DNA of 64,000 bases, taken from Trichopria drosophilae. Lineage: Eukaryota > Arthropoda > Insecta > Hymenoptera > Diapriidae. The notes under the pieces are model-generated. The model ran no database searches, was not told the DNA's origin, and was given only the letters and a program-made list of their open reading frames with translations. Shown in pieces: positions 9,639 through 21,405 of the stretch. The position numbers and the translations under genes are program-made. The stretch is from positions 211,450,001-211,514,000 of the forward strand of contig CM059582.1 in assembly GCA_030407085.1 (NCBI GenBank), written 5' to 3'. Each line of letters opens with the position of its first letter. The stretch's first letter is position 1.

Positions 9639-10985
9639 GTTATTAAAAAATTATTCATAAAAACCATTTCTAAACGGCACAGATTCATTTTTTGCGATCC
9701 AATTTTTTCGTTCTTCAAAATTACACTATCGACTTTAATAATCAATTTCATTCAGAGGTACATTCGATTTGCACGTAATTGTTATTAAAAAATTATTCAT
9801 AAAAATCATTTCTAAATGGCACAGAACCACTTTTTGAGCTGCAATTTTTTCCAATTGCACGATTAAATCATCGACTTTAATAATAACTACATTTAGAGTT
9901 GCACGCGATTAGCGCGTAATTGTTATTAACAAATTATTAATAAAAATCATTACTAAACGACACAGAACCACTGTATGAGCTCCAATCTTTTCCTTTTGAA
10001 AAATTAAATTATCGTTTTTAATAATCAATTTTATTCAGAGTTGCACGCGATTAGCACGTAATTGTTATTAACAAATCATTTATAAAATCCATTTGTAAGC
10101 GGCACAGAACCACTTATGAGCTCCAATTATTTCCTTTCGCAAAATTACGTTATCGACTTTAATAATCAATTTCATTCAGAGCTGCCCGCGATTAACACGT
10201 AATTGTTATTAACAAATTATACATAAAAATCATTCCTAAAAGGCACAGATTCATTTTTGGGCTCCAATTTTTTCCCTTTTACAAAATTAAATCGTCCACT
10301 TTAATAATCAATTTTATTCAGAGTTGCACGCGATTAGCCCGTAATAGTTATTAACAAATTATTTATAAAATCCATTTCTAAGCGGCTCAGAACAACTTTT
10401 GGAGCTCCAATTTTTTCCAATTGTAACATAAAATCATCGACTTAAATAATCAATTTGATTCAGCTTAGCACGTCATTAGCACGTCATTAGCACATAATTG
10501 TTATTAACAAATTATTCATAAAAACCATTTCTGAACGACATAGAACCACATTTGGGTCACCTATTTTTTCCTTTTGAAAAATTAAATGATCGACTTTAAT
10601 AATCGATTTCATTCAGAGTTGCACGGGATTAGCACGTAATTGTTATAATCAAATTATGCATAAAATTCATTTCTAAACAGCACAGAACCATATTTTGACC
10701 TCCAATTTTTCGTTTTGCAACATTACACTATCGACTGTAATAATTAACTTTATTCAGAGTTACATGCGATTAGCACGTAATTGTTATCAACAAATAGTTC
10801 TAAAAAATCATATCTAAACGAGACAGAACCACTGTTTGAGCTTCAATTATTTCCTTTTGCAAAATTATGTTATCGACTTTAATAATCAACTTCATGCAGA
10901 GTTGCACGAGATTAGCACGTAATTGTTATTAACAAATTGTTCTGAAAAACCATTTCTAAACGACACCGACCCACTTTTTGAGAGC
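9639..10985 (+). repeat. 142-bp satellite array, middle block
   Basis: The same satellite as 3318-3942, resuming after the LINE, with about nine diverged units in the same orientation. The unit contains ATTCAGAGTTGCACGCGATT followed by AGCACGTAATTGTTATTAAC. Confidence 0.85.
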
Positions 10986-11410
10986 AAAAAATTAATCTGT
11001 GCCGTTTAGAAATGGTTTTTATGAATAATTTGTTAATAACAATTACGTGCTAATCGCATGTAACTCTGAACGATGTCGATTATTAAAGTCGATGATTTAA
11101 TTTTGCAATTGGAAAAAATTGGAGCTCAAAAAATGATTCTGTGCCGGTTAGACATGATTTTTATGAATAATTTGTTAATAACAGTTACGTGCTAATCGCT
11201 TGCAACTCTAAATGAAGTTTATTATTAAAGTCGACGATTTAGTTTTGCACAAGAAAAAAATCGGAGCCCAAAAATGGGTCTGTGTCTTTTAGAATTGATT
11301 TTTATGAACTATTTGTTAATAACAATTACGGGCTAATCTTGTGCAACGCTGACTGATGTTGATTATTAAAGTCGATGATGTAATTTTGCAAAAAGAAAAA
11401 ATTGGAGCTC
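10986..11410 (-). repeat. 142-bp satellite array, inverted block
   Basis: About three units of the same satellite in reverse orientation (AATTTGTTAATAACAATTAC, then GATTATTAAAGTCGATGAT). The switch occurs abruptly near 10985, inside the CACTTTTTGAG segment. Head-to-head inversion within a satellite can arise by recombination or mark an assembly join. Confidence 0.8.
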
Positions 11411-11830
11411 AAAAAGTGGAGTTCAAAAGGAAAAAGAGATGCATCTCACGACTTTATAAAAATCCATGCTTTCTGATTTTAAATCTAAGTACTTTTTAAA
11501 AAACTGTCGATCACTTAATTTTAAATCTTTAACTTTTATATTCTCATTACACAATTTAGAAAATATTTTCCAGGGTTTCGAAACATATGAAACGTTATTT
11601 TCTACATGAATGCCTAACCTGTAAAACAATAATTTTTTTCATTGCAAATTCGAATCAAAAGTTTTCCTTTCGAAACCGAAAACCAGTGGCAGGTTAGACA
11701 TTCGGCTCCGCTCGATATTTTTGACAGTCTCTTTCGAACGTTCCGCTGCTTCGCTAGAAAAAAATTGCGCGTTTTATGGACGATGTGCATTTTCTTCGTA
11801 TTTATTCTCAACATGCACCGACAATACTAC
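11411..11830. other. unassigned sequence with short open frames
   Basis: The minus strand at 11423-11629 is open for 68 codons (SKPWKIFSKLCNENIKVK) and the plus strand around 11642-11959 is open in two frames, but none shows a family I recognise. The segment lies between the inverted satellite and the LTR-like element. Confidence 0.3.
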
Positions 11831-12563
11831 TGTTACGGACGGAGTCGATGTTTTATCAACTGCGGTACCCGGCGTAGGTTTTTTCCCACAGAGGTGGTTT
11901 TCCCTACGCCATTGCACACCCGAATGGGGGTACGTCTCAAAATGAATGAGGCCTGTTAGGTAAATTATGTAAAAGGCCCTTCAAAATGGTGACGATCTCG
12001 ATAAAATAATTTGTAATTCGAATAGTATATTATCGATGTAAAGTATGACGTTGTAGTCTATTTAAATGTTCGAGAGTTCGAAAGGTCGAACTAAGATGAG
12101 AAAAAAGTGACGATCGGGTTGGAGAGAACGTTCCGGAACGTCGGAGGGTTAGAAAGTCCGCGTCGCGATCGGATCGTCACCGGTCGATCGGAATAAATTT
12201 GATTTATAGTTGTGACCGATCAGATCGTAAGTTTTAATTAAAGCCCTTCCACCAGTCGGTTATAACTACTATTGCGATAATCGCAAAGCTCTTTTCCTAT
12301 TGGTTCATTTCAATGCTGAATAACTTGAAAACGGTAGCTTGAAAACATTTTCGGCAAAGGAACTTTCATTTCAGAATTTTTTTAAGGTATGAAAAATTGA
12401 CGATCGGGTTTTTTCAGACCGTTTGGGAACGTCGTCGGGTTAGGGAAGTCCGCGTCGCGATCGGCTCGTCACCACGGGATCAGAATGAATTTAAAACATT
12501 CATTGTCGACCGATCAAATTGTGAATTTTCTTTTGAAGCCCTTCCACCATTCGTTAATAAAAA

Positions 12564-12581
12564 TGGTACCGAAACCCGGGA
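12564..12581 (+). promoter_or_regulatory. tRNA primer-binding-site-like sequence
   Basis: TGGTACCGAAACCCGGGA immediately follows the candidate LTR. An 18-nt tract starting TGG, complementary to a tRNA 3' end, is the usual primer site of LTR retrotransposons. The related site at 26484-26501 differs by one base. Confidence 0.45.
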
Positions 12582-13848
12582 ACAATCGCCCGGAATGGTG
12601 GAAGTGGCTAAGTGGTTTATGAAAGAGATTTTGAATTTACCGGCTAGGTCGGATCATCTGGCAAGTTTCGGTGATTGGTGGCGGTGCGGTATGAACATCG
12701 CTAAATAATATTGCAATAGATTCGCGAGAGTTGGTTACTGGGGTTAGCCTGATATTTCACGTTTAGAGGCATGGTGGCAGCACGTCGCCTTTCAATGTCC
12801 ATCGACGAACGAACAAGAGAATGAATGTGGGGAAGCGAAATTTGGCGACAACGTGCCGGTGGGATTTATTCGAGGTGCGCATGTGGATCGAGGACCCGCT
12901 GATCAAACCATGGGAAATTTAAGGTTCATGATGAGTGTGCGGAATATCGGTGATTTCGAACGCCTTCAGCCGACCAATGAAACCGCGTTGATCACAGCTG
13001 AGCGCTGCCGCCAGTTGGCAACGATATCGATGATCATCGAACGAACATCGAAATGGTGAGCGTTGGAAGTTTGAAAATGATCGCGAGGTTAAATTGTCAG
13101 TTTGTCACAAAACGGGTCGCATCATCGCATTTTGTTTTTAGTTTCGTTTTATTCTCTGATGTATAGACTTTAGAATATTTCATGACTTCTTGCTGCATTT
13201 ATACTAAAATTGATAGCTTTCGATGTCGGTGATTCGTGCGAGAGGTCAATCAATTGATGCACTTCGTCGTGTATGCGCGTATAAATATTTTACGTCATCT
13301 GATTCGCCTTTTAATGTAAGTGAAAGAAATTTCTAGATTTTCATCATGGTTTGCGTCAAGCTTTTGTTTCGCGGCTTCCCTTTCCTCTAAAAATGGAGGG
13401 TTCTGAAGTTAAATAGTTACCACTATTTGCGAATGCCTTTTTGAAAATAGTTTGAAGTAAATTTTACTCGATTTGGAAATTCAAAATAAATAAAAGAAAT
13501 ATTACTGTTTTGTTCGATACCGTTAATTGCCCATTGCCGAGACACGAGTATGGCGTTGATGTCTCATATAAAAATAAAGTTTTATCAAATTTGATAATAT
13601 GTGCGGCACGATAAATGTGATTCTGGATAAACATCACATGTTCCTGAATTTCGCAAACAATATGTTACCAATATAAATAGTGGTCGTTTTTTAAATGAAA
13701 CCTTAAAATATACACTACCCACATTCGTACGTAAAGGTGAAATTATCGACTTATCGTTCGTCGGTAAGGAAGAAATCTTTGAGATTTATATTGAAAATGA
13801 TTGATTTACATTGGAGCCCTCTCAACGCGAATATCTATTATAAAAATT

Positions 13849-15050
13849 GGTAAACCTTTACAAAATGGGCATCCTCGCAAAAAAAAATTTAAGTACAGTA
13901 TTTTCATGTAATTTTGCCCGCTGATTACGAATATGATCATAAAAATTGGGGGTCGGACGTACTGAAGCCGCTATCTTGAAAAAACATCCAAAAAACGGGT
14001 ATTTTTGTAGTTTTTTACATTTATTTTAAAAAATACTAATCTGACAAAAAAATGTTTCAAACAAAAAATGTAGAGCAAAAATTCTCTACAGAAAAGATAC
14101 AATACATTTTTTTTTAAATACTAACGATAAGCTCGCAAATGAGTATTGAACGTGCTCAAAACGAGGTTCTGGGCATTTTCATTATATATCGTATAGTCTT
14201 ATGTAGTGCGATGGTTACAGGGACATTGAATGCTTCCTTAGGTTCGATCGTTACCTACATCTGGATGATTAGATATCAGGTCAGTAGAAAAAAGTGGGGT
14301 CTGGGGGGGGTGGAGCCCCACAGTACGTAAGCATTTCCTAGGTTCACGCAGTGGTAATTACAGAGACATGTATTTCACATGGGTTCGATTGTTACAAACA
14401 TCTGTTGGTTAGAGGTTAGGCTAGTATAAAAACGGGGGGGGGGGGCTGGGGGGCGGGGCCCCCCAGCACGCAAGCGCGTCTTAGGCTCACGCATTGGTAA
14501 TTATAGGGACACGCACTTCCCATGGGTTCAATTGTTACAAACATCTGTTGGATAGAGGTTACGCTAATGTGTGAAGTATATGACCCTGTAATTACTATTG
14601 CTTGGGCCTCTGGAGCGCTTGCATTCTGGGGGGCTCCGCCACCCAGACCCCCCTTTTTTATACTAGCCTAACCTCTAACCATCAGATGTTTGTAATAATC
14701 AAACCCATGAAATGTATGTGTCCTTATAATGACGACTGCGTGGGCCTAGGGCGCAAACTCGGCTAAAGACGTAAACAAACATTACCGTCACATTCATCGC
14801 TGTTTTACGTGCTGCCCTTTGCGATTACGAAAAAAATGTATTGGACCATTTTTATACAAAATTTTACGCTCTACATTTTTTGCTGGAAACATTTTTTCGT
14901 ATGATGCCTAATTTTCGAAATAAATCCAAAAAACTAAAAAAATACCCATTTTTTGGCTGTTTTTTCAAGATAGCGGCTTCAATGCGTCCGACCCCCAATT
15001 TTTATGATCATATTCGTAATCAGCGGGCAAAAATACATTTTAGGTTTACC
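13849..15050. mobile_element. foldback element with 8-bp target duplication
   Basis: Ends GGTAAACC and GGTTTACC are flanked by exact TAAAAATT duplications (13841-13848 and 15051-15058). The paralogous locus at 27516 reads CTATTACAAAAATTTTACC without the insert. Arms include GCCCGCTGATTACGAATATG (about 13917 and its complement near 15010) and a TGTAGAGC hairpin core. The interior has about three tandem units with runs of G and a reversed unit near 14570-14750 (GGTTAGAGGTTAGGCTAGTA and its complement). Eight-base duplications fit hAT or P types. There is no coding region. Confidence 0.72.
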
Positions 15051-15400
15051 TAAAAATTTTACCTTTAATAATGAACTTTTATTAATAAAGCATTGAAAAT
15101 GAAGTAACCGAATAGTGTAGTTGAAATTGGTTCTGCAAGCTCTGTTTGAATTCACCAATATTGACGATGATTAATTTATTCAAATTACAGGTTGAATTAA
15201 ATAATTTACATCAGTAACGAATAAGAATTCGAGCAAATTTTTAGAATAGGGATAAATATTTTAAATTCTAAATTTGATCTATTCAGAATCAAACATAAAT
15301 ACGTGCATATATACAGGGAAATGATTAAGTCGATAATTGTAAATTTTAATAATTAAAAGTGAGGTAAGTTGGATGACGATATATTAGGCATCTAATTAGG

Positions 15401-17124
15401 GGAAGTAGGGGCAAAGTGGGATGGTTTTGGAAAAACTTGTGTACAAAAAATATGGCGCATAAGAATGGTTAGGTGTGGTTTAGAAACCCTTATTTAGGTC
15501 CTCAACTCACTTATTATGAAACGCATTTTAAAAAAAAGTATCTGTTTAATATTCCAAATTTCAATTTTACGAAAAAACTTTTTTTTGAGAAATCTGAAAA
15601 TCCAGGGGCAAAGTGGGACTGGTTGTCAAAATTACTTCTGGAAAGGTTTGACAATTCATCCTCAACCCCAAGTTTGAAATCATCCTCAACCCCAAATGAA
15701 ACAAATAAAAAACGAAAATTGAGTGTAAGAGAAACTATTAAGTCATCCAATTCAGATTTTAATTACGCTTAATTTATTGATACTTACTAATCGATTGAAA
15801 ATATGTATGAATTTACAAACTGACTTCGACTCCCTAGGTCATGTTCGAACGGTTGGTAAATATTGAATGGAAACTGAAATATGTTTAAAAATTTGTATTA
15901 CGATAACTTTTTTGTAAATAAACAATGCAAACAATTACATAGGAAATGTTCTACTACAGCGAATATATCAGCACTCGTGCCTAACATCGTCCTTAACACG
16001 CACTAAAAAAAGCGCGCAAATTTTACGCATAGTATGTCGAAATAGTAATTTTCGATACAAGGGGCGTAAAAGTTTTTTCTACGAATGTGACGGTTGTCCG
16101 CATTCACATTGATACAAAAAATATTTTCGCCCATGCGTCGAACAATATTTTATGTTGCAAGTGTGAGTAAAATGCCCCCAAAAAAGTGAAAAATGTGTAA
16201 AATAGCATTTTATGCACACTGTAACATAAAACACCGTTCGATGCACGGGCTTAAGAATTCGATTTTACGCACTGGTCCTATCTAATCACATGTTAAATAT
16301 CAGTGCGTAAAATCGCATTTTTCGCCCTTGTAATGAAAAATATAATTAATTTATTATATTAATTTAAATAAATGTTTAATTTTAAAAATTTTAAATGCAT
16401 AATTTTCGTCACTGAATCTCAATGTTATCGGGATATTCAAAATTTATTTAAATGCACATGTAAGATTTTATATATATACCTAGATATTTTTATTTTATAA
16501 ACCTTCGATTGAAATTGTAATTTTTTGTAAACAATAAATGATTCTGAAGAGGGCAGACATTATGGCCAAAACGTAAAATTAAATTTTATTATTGTAAAAC
16601 GGATCGTACTGTTAGTGTAATCCGTGTATAAATTCACAATCAATCTGTCCCACCAACCACATTATTCGGTTTGCCGAATGCTCCCCTCCGCCCTCCGGCC
16701 TTATTGGTGCAGGAGTCGGTAGAGGCGTGGGGGGGGGCGCATCAATTATGAAATTATTTTAAGTACTTAACAAACATAGCACAGATGTTTGAAACGTTTA
16801 AAGTTTTAAAACCCAGCAAGCAAACCCTGAATTGTTTTATAAAGTTCGGCCGATACTTGACAGCCGTCAGAAGTTTCCATAACCAAATTTAGAGAAATAA
16901 AATTTTATATTTTTGTGTGTAATTTTATATTTTTTAATAAACATATTGTATCTTTCCTTTCGTTCGATGATAAAATAAAATTTTGTATTTATATAATGAG
17001 ATACTTTTTCAGTTTTCAAGGTAATGGTCACTCCGCGAGCACAAATCGGTGCTGGAATGAAGGCTAAATAACATCTATTTAATTTAATTCGATTTCTGAA
17101 TCGTGATAAAATCAGTGATAGAAT
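15401..17124. other. intergenic or decayed repeat, no gene supported
   Basis: AT-rich sequence. The words GGGGCAAAGTGGGA (near 15410) and GGGGCAAAGTGGGAC (near 15605) repeat at its left end, inside a 99-codon frame (15473-15772) with no recognisable domain. Near 16000-16340 there are many TTTTACGC/GCGTAAAA words in both orientations, related to a segment near 40530-40560. CTGAAGA followed by GGGCAGACATTATGGCC near 16543-16566 vaguely resembles a Penelope-type repeat end. Confidence 0.4.
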
Positions 17125-17440
17125 CAGTTATAGCTCCAGAGATCCTCACTGTCTAGGTTCGGCCAACCAAATACGACCTCAACCACGAAAAACTTTTACC
17201 CCTGATCCCCGAATTCCAAACCTTCTGCATAAGGCGACTATGATTAACCGAGTCGAAAGCTTTCGAAAAGTCTACATAAACTGAATTGATATTGTTGCTT
17301 AAAAGATGAAATTATGTAATCGCTATATAACAAAAGGTTTGTGACGGTAGAGCGCCCCCTAATGAACCCATCCTGCTCCTCAACAATAAATCGGAAAAGA
17401 AAATCGGAAAAATGTTTAGCAATAAGAGAAAATAAGTAAC
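17125..17440 (-). pseudogene. LINE ORF2 fragment, left of nested element
   Basis: The minus strand reads LIAKHFSDFLFRFIVEEQDG then FIRGRSTVTNLLLYSDYII, matching the 4163-7656 ORF2 family (LITKHLS, VEEQHGLVRGRSTVT), with frameshifts further on. It is the part of ORF2 just downstream of the piece preserved at 26155-26409. The two are probably one old insertion split by the 17450-26154 element, with about 100 bp lost between them. Confidence 0.75.
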
Positions 17441-18045
17441 TACTTAGCGCACGGTGCACGAATGTTCTAAATTGCACGGAAAACAGTGTGCTAAGTAAGC
17501 ACTTAGCTCACACGTTAAAAAAAATGGTATACGATACGCGTGCACGTAGGTGATCCCCGCACTCGCGTCTATAACTCCGCTCCGCTCGTGCGCGAATCAC
17601 CTACTTAGCGCACTTGTATCGTAATGTACTATTATGGATTTGAATCTGTACTATTTCTGGATGATTTTGCACCAAAAATAAAAAAAATCGGCGGAGCCGT
17701 TTTCGAGAAATCTCATTTTCAATGCTCACATTATTAAAAATTCGACATTTTAAAGGTATAATGAACACAATTTTTAATATTTTTTAATGAAATTTTGCAG
17801 CCAGTTTATGTTAATCCTAAGGAAGGTTGGTACTGAATTTCGCGAAGATAGATTCATTTTTTGGACACTTATTAACTTTTTACGTTAATTTATTTTTTTT
17901 ATTTTACGTTTTTCGCCGGTAACTCGTTTTGTCACATCTGTTTCTATGTATATGTTTGTCATTTGTTCTTAATTCAGTTACAGTTTACCTATTAATAACC
18001 TATAACAGTGTATGGTAGCTTAAAATTCATTTTAATTTTTTTATA

Positions 18046-20135
18046 ATGTCAAAAGATCATGCAGCTACTCACGATGAAAATCGACTCAAAGTTTGTTTAT
18101 TGTGCTTTCGAAAGTGTAAAGAAATGTTTCCTATTAACAAAAATTGGAAGATGACGTTAAAAAGTTGTTCGTTAACTACACCGACAACGAAAATTTCCCA
18201 GGAAGTTTATGTGGTTCGTGTAAGAGAAATGTATATCGGGAGAAGAATGGTGATAATATCGAAATAGAGTTTCCGAATTTGTCAGAATTCCAAATGCCAA
18301 AAGATACAAGGTCGAGAAGTAACAAGAACTGTGACTAAAGTTTGCGAAATAGCAAGGAGCCAACCTAAAAATTTATCTGCTGATGCGTTGAAGATTGTAC
18401 CTAGTAAGTATTCAAATGTTAAATACATTGAATATAATTTTCAGTTGTACTTTAGATAATTTGATGATGCAATTATTTATATTTATTCGCACAGAACGCC
18501 AATCAAGATCGAAAAATAACGTTATCGCAAGCGGAAAATCTCATGTCTGTAATGAACTTTCTCGCATAGAAAATCTATCAGACTGCATTATGAATACGCC
18601 AGCGAAGACACAAGATCAAATAATTTCATCTGTAATAAAAATCAAAATTGATGTAAATGACAGTGCACGAAATTCACAATTAACTTTAAGTCAAGCGCAT
18701 GGTGGTCAGCCTCTTCATATTAAAATAGGAAAAGAAAAAAACGATATTTCTGTGAAAAAACCTTTACTTTCTACGGACGATTTATCTACAATAAAGACAG
18801 ATTTGAATTTGAGTAATCGTGGCATATTTAAAATTGCTACTGCCGTGCGTGTCGCTACGAAAAGTAGAAAAATCATACAACACGGACTAAAATCAAAACT
18901 TGTTTCGAATTCCCACTCTTTTGACAATTATTTTAATTACAAAGAGTTTAAATTTGTAAATATTAAGGCTAATACGTCTTGTGATGCTCCTGAAACAGTA
19001 ATTTATTGTACAAATCTTAATGCTTTTATTGATTACATTAAGGAACGACGACAAGTTTCAGACGTTCATTTGAAATTAGGCATCGATGGTGGAGGTGGGT
19101 TTTTGAAGATCTGTCTTTTAATTCAGTCAAATGAATTTATTAATTTAGAGACCGAACAAGAAACCAAACGTCACATGTATGAAAAGAGTATTGTATCAAA
19201 ACAATTCAAGGATTCCGGAGTTAAAAAATTACTTTTGCTAGCATTAGCTCCACACTCCCAAGAAAACTACACAAATGTATCTCAGTTATGGAATACATTA
19301 AGTGTTAGTACTTTCAATGGCACAATAGCAACTGATTTGAAGTTCGCTAATATGTTAGCAGGTCTTATGAGTCATAGTAGCTTTCATCCATGTACGTGGT
19401 GTGATTCAAACAAAAATGATCTGAATGTTTGTGGCACTCTTAGAACTGTCGGGAATAATTTGGAAAATCATGAAAAGTGGCTTAAGTCAGGAGCTTTGAA
19501 AGAACACGCGAAAATTTTCAAAAATTGTACAAATTCGTCATTATTTGATCTTGATAAGAATAAAACCTTTTTAGAAATAATTCCCCCACCAGAATTGCAT
19601 TTAATGCTTAGTGTGGTCAATACATTATTCACACATATGCTAAAAGAATTTCCAAACGAATCTTCTGCTTGGGCAAACGCCTGTCATGTCCAGCGAGAGA
19701 TAACACGTGGTGGCTCATCATTTAAAGGGAATTCGTGTAAAAAAACTTCTAGAAAGTATTGATATACTACGCAAGGTGCCAAAGTTAGGTTTACTGAAGT
19801 ATGTGAAAGTTTTTGATGATTTTAAAAAAGTTGTCACTTCATGTTTCGGAAATAATCTGTATCCAGATTACAAAAATCATATAGCAGCTTTCAAAATGAG
19901 TTACATAGACTTGGAAATCAATGTTACCCCTAAAATTCACGCCGTATTTTTCCATGTGGAACAATTTTGTGACAGAGTGCAGAAGGGACTGGGATTCTTC
20001 TCTGAACAAGCCATGGAATCTGTACATTACCATTTCCAGTCAATGTGGGAAAATAACAAAGTTTCAAAAACTCATCCGGAGTATGCAAACAAACTTTTGC
20101 GCGCAGTTTGTCAATATAATAGTTTGCACATTTGA
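18046..20135 (+). pseudogene. spliced zinc-motif/transposase-like gene of the large element
   Basis: Exon 1 (18046-18403) encodes cysteine pairs CLLCFRKC and LCGSCKRN but needs frame changes near 18144 and 18315. A good intron follows at 18404-18494 (GTAAGTAT to TTCGCACAG) and keeps phase. Exon 2 has LKLGIDGGGGFLKICLLI (a possible first acidic residue), KKLLLLALAPHSQEN, NMLAGLMSHSSFHPCTWCDS (CxxC) and EIIPPPELHLMLSVVN. A 7-A run near 19738 shifts the frame. The rest has LLESIDILRKVPKLG, VVTSCFGNNLYPDY, VTPKIHAVFFHVEQFCD and LGFFSEQAMESVHYHFQ to TGA at 20135. I recognise the pattern only as a recurrent, unnamed animal gene family; transposase is inferred from its place inside terminal inverted repeats. 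Confidence 0.6.
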
Positions 20136-21405
20136 AAGAATTTCATATTTTTCAATTTAATATTATATTCTGCTATCCATGTTTAATATATATATATATA
20201 TACAGTGTGATCCAAAAGTCCCGGAACAGCAAAATATCTCAGCGGGAGTGCATTTTCGGGGAAAATGTTTTAGACAAAAGTTTAAGGATTTTTCCCTGGC
20301 TATTTAATGGCGATATTGAATTTGACCTTGAACATGACCTTGAAGGTTATTTCAAGGTCAAGTTAATTTTTTTAAATGGGAACCCCTATTTTTTTCATGG
20401 ATTCTGAAAGAGCGGGAAATTCTACGTCCGAGTATGATATGATCGATTTTTCCGGCAAGGTCATTTCAAGGTGAAACTTAAAACTCCCGTAACGGCGAAA
20501 TATCTCAGAGGGTGTGCATTTCTTTGGAAATTGTTTCAGACAAAAGTTTAAGGATTTTTCCTGGGATATTTAATGGTAGCACAGAATTTGACCTTGAACA
20601 TGACCTTGAAGGTTATTTCAAGGTCAAGTTTGTTTTTTTTAATGGAAACTGCTATTTTTTTTCACGGATTCGGAGAGAGCACAAAATTTTACGTCCAAAT
20701 ATGCTATGGCCGTTTTTTTCGGCAATGTCATTTCAAGGCCAAACTTAAAACTCCCGGAACAGCGAATTAACTCAGCAAGAGGTCATTTTCGGGTAAAATG
20801 TTTCAGACAAAAGTTTCAGGATTTTTTCCGGGATATTTAATGCTAGCATAAAATTTGACCTTGAAAATTACCTTGAAGATTATTCTCAGATCAAGATTAT
20901 TTTTTTTTTTTAATTGGAACCCCGTTTCATTTTCTTAACGAAGTTATGAGGATCTTCCGGTATTGAGAGTGGTTAAATTCATTTTGTTCAGTCGATGCTA
21001 TTACTGGACGATCTGCTCTAGGGAGATCCTTTACAGTGCCGTAAACTTCGAAACAATTTATTGTTCTGCCAAAAGTCGATTTAGGAATCAGTTCCTGTCC
21101 CTCGCTTGTCCTCTAATTTTGTAAATAGAATAATAAACTGTTTAAAAAAAGTGTATACATACATCTTACGCAACACTTGTGCAAAGTGAACTTGGGCGCG
21201 CGAACAGCGACAGAGAGCACGAGTCACCAGCGAAGTAAATAAACAACATACATTCACATTGAATTTATACATACGTGTACAGTCTTATAAGGTTACATTT
21301 TGGTCTTAACTTTATCGTTTTGTGAGATACATGGCCTTTCCTATCTAAACGTATTAAGCATCATTTCAGTAACAAAATACATACGTATATTTCGTACAAA
21401 GAGCA

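Larger units (their letters stand above)
11831..15400 (+). mobile_element. LTR-retrotransposon-like remnant, copy 1
   Basis: A candidate LTR starts TGTTACGGACGG at 11831 and runs to about 12563, where a primer-binding-site-like TGGTACCGAAACCCGGGA starts at 12564. A related copy starts TGTTACGGGCGG at 26410 with TGGTGCCGAAACCCGGGA at 26484. Inside the candidate LTR, about 155 bp is repeated (12107-12262 and 12397-12557; shared word GTCCGCGTCGCGATCGG). Downstream, 13130-13848 and 15059-15400 match 27250-27880, the 13849-15050 part being a later insertion. There is no gag, protease, reverse transcriptase or integrase, and no second LTR that I can define. It is non-coding or long dead. Confidence 0.45.

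Noticed and set aside
15473..15772. 99-codon frame as a gene
   Set aside because: No start context, family or homology pattern; it contains a repeated GGGGCAAAGTGGGA nucleotide word that also lies outside the frame.
21081..21272. 63-codon minus-strand frame upstream of the intact transposase
   Set aside because: It lies in the leader region of the mariner-type element and has no recognisable motif.
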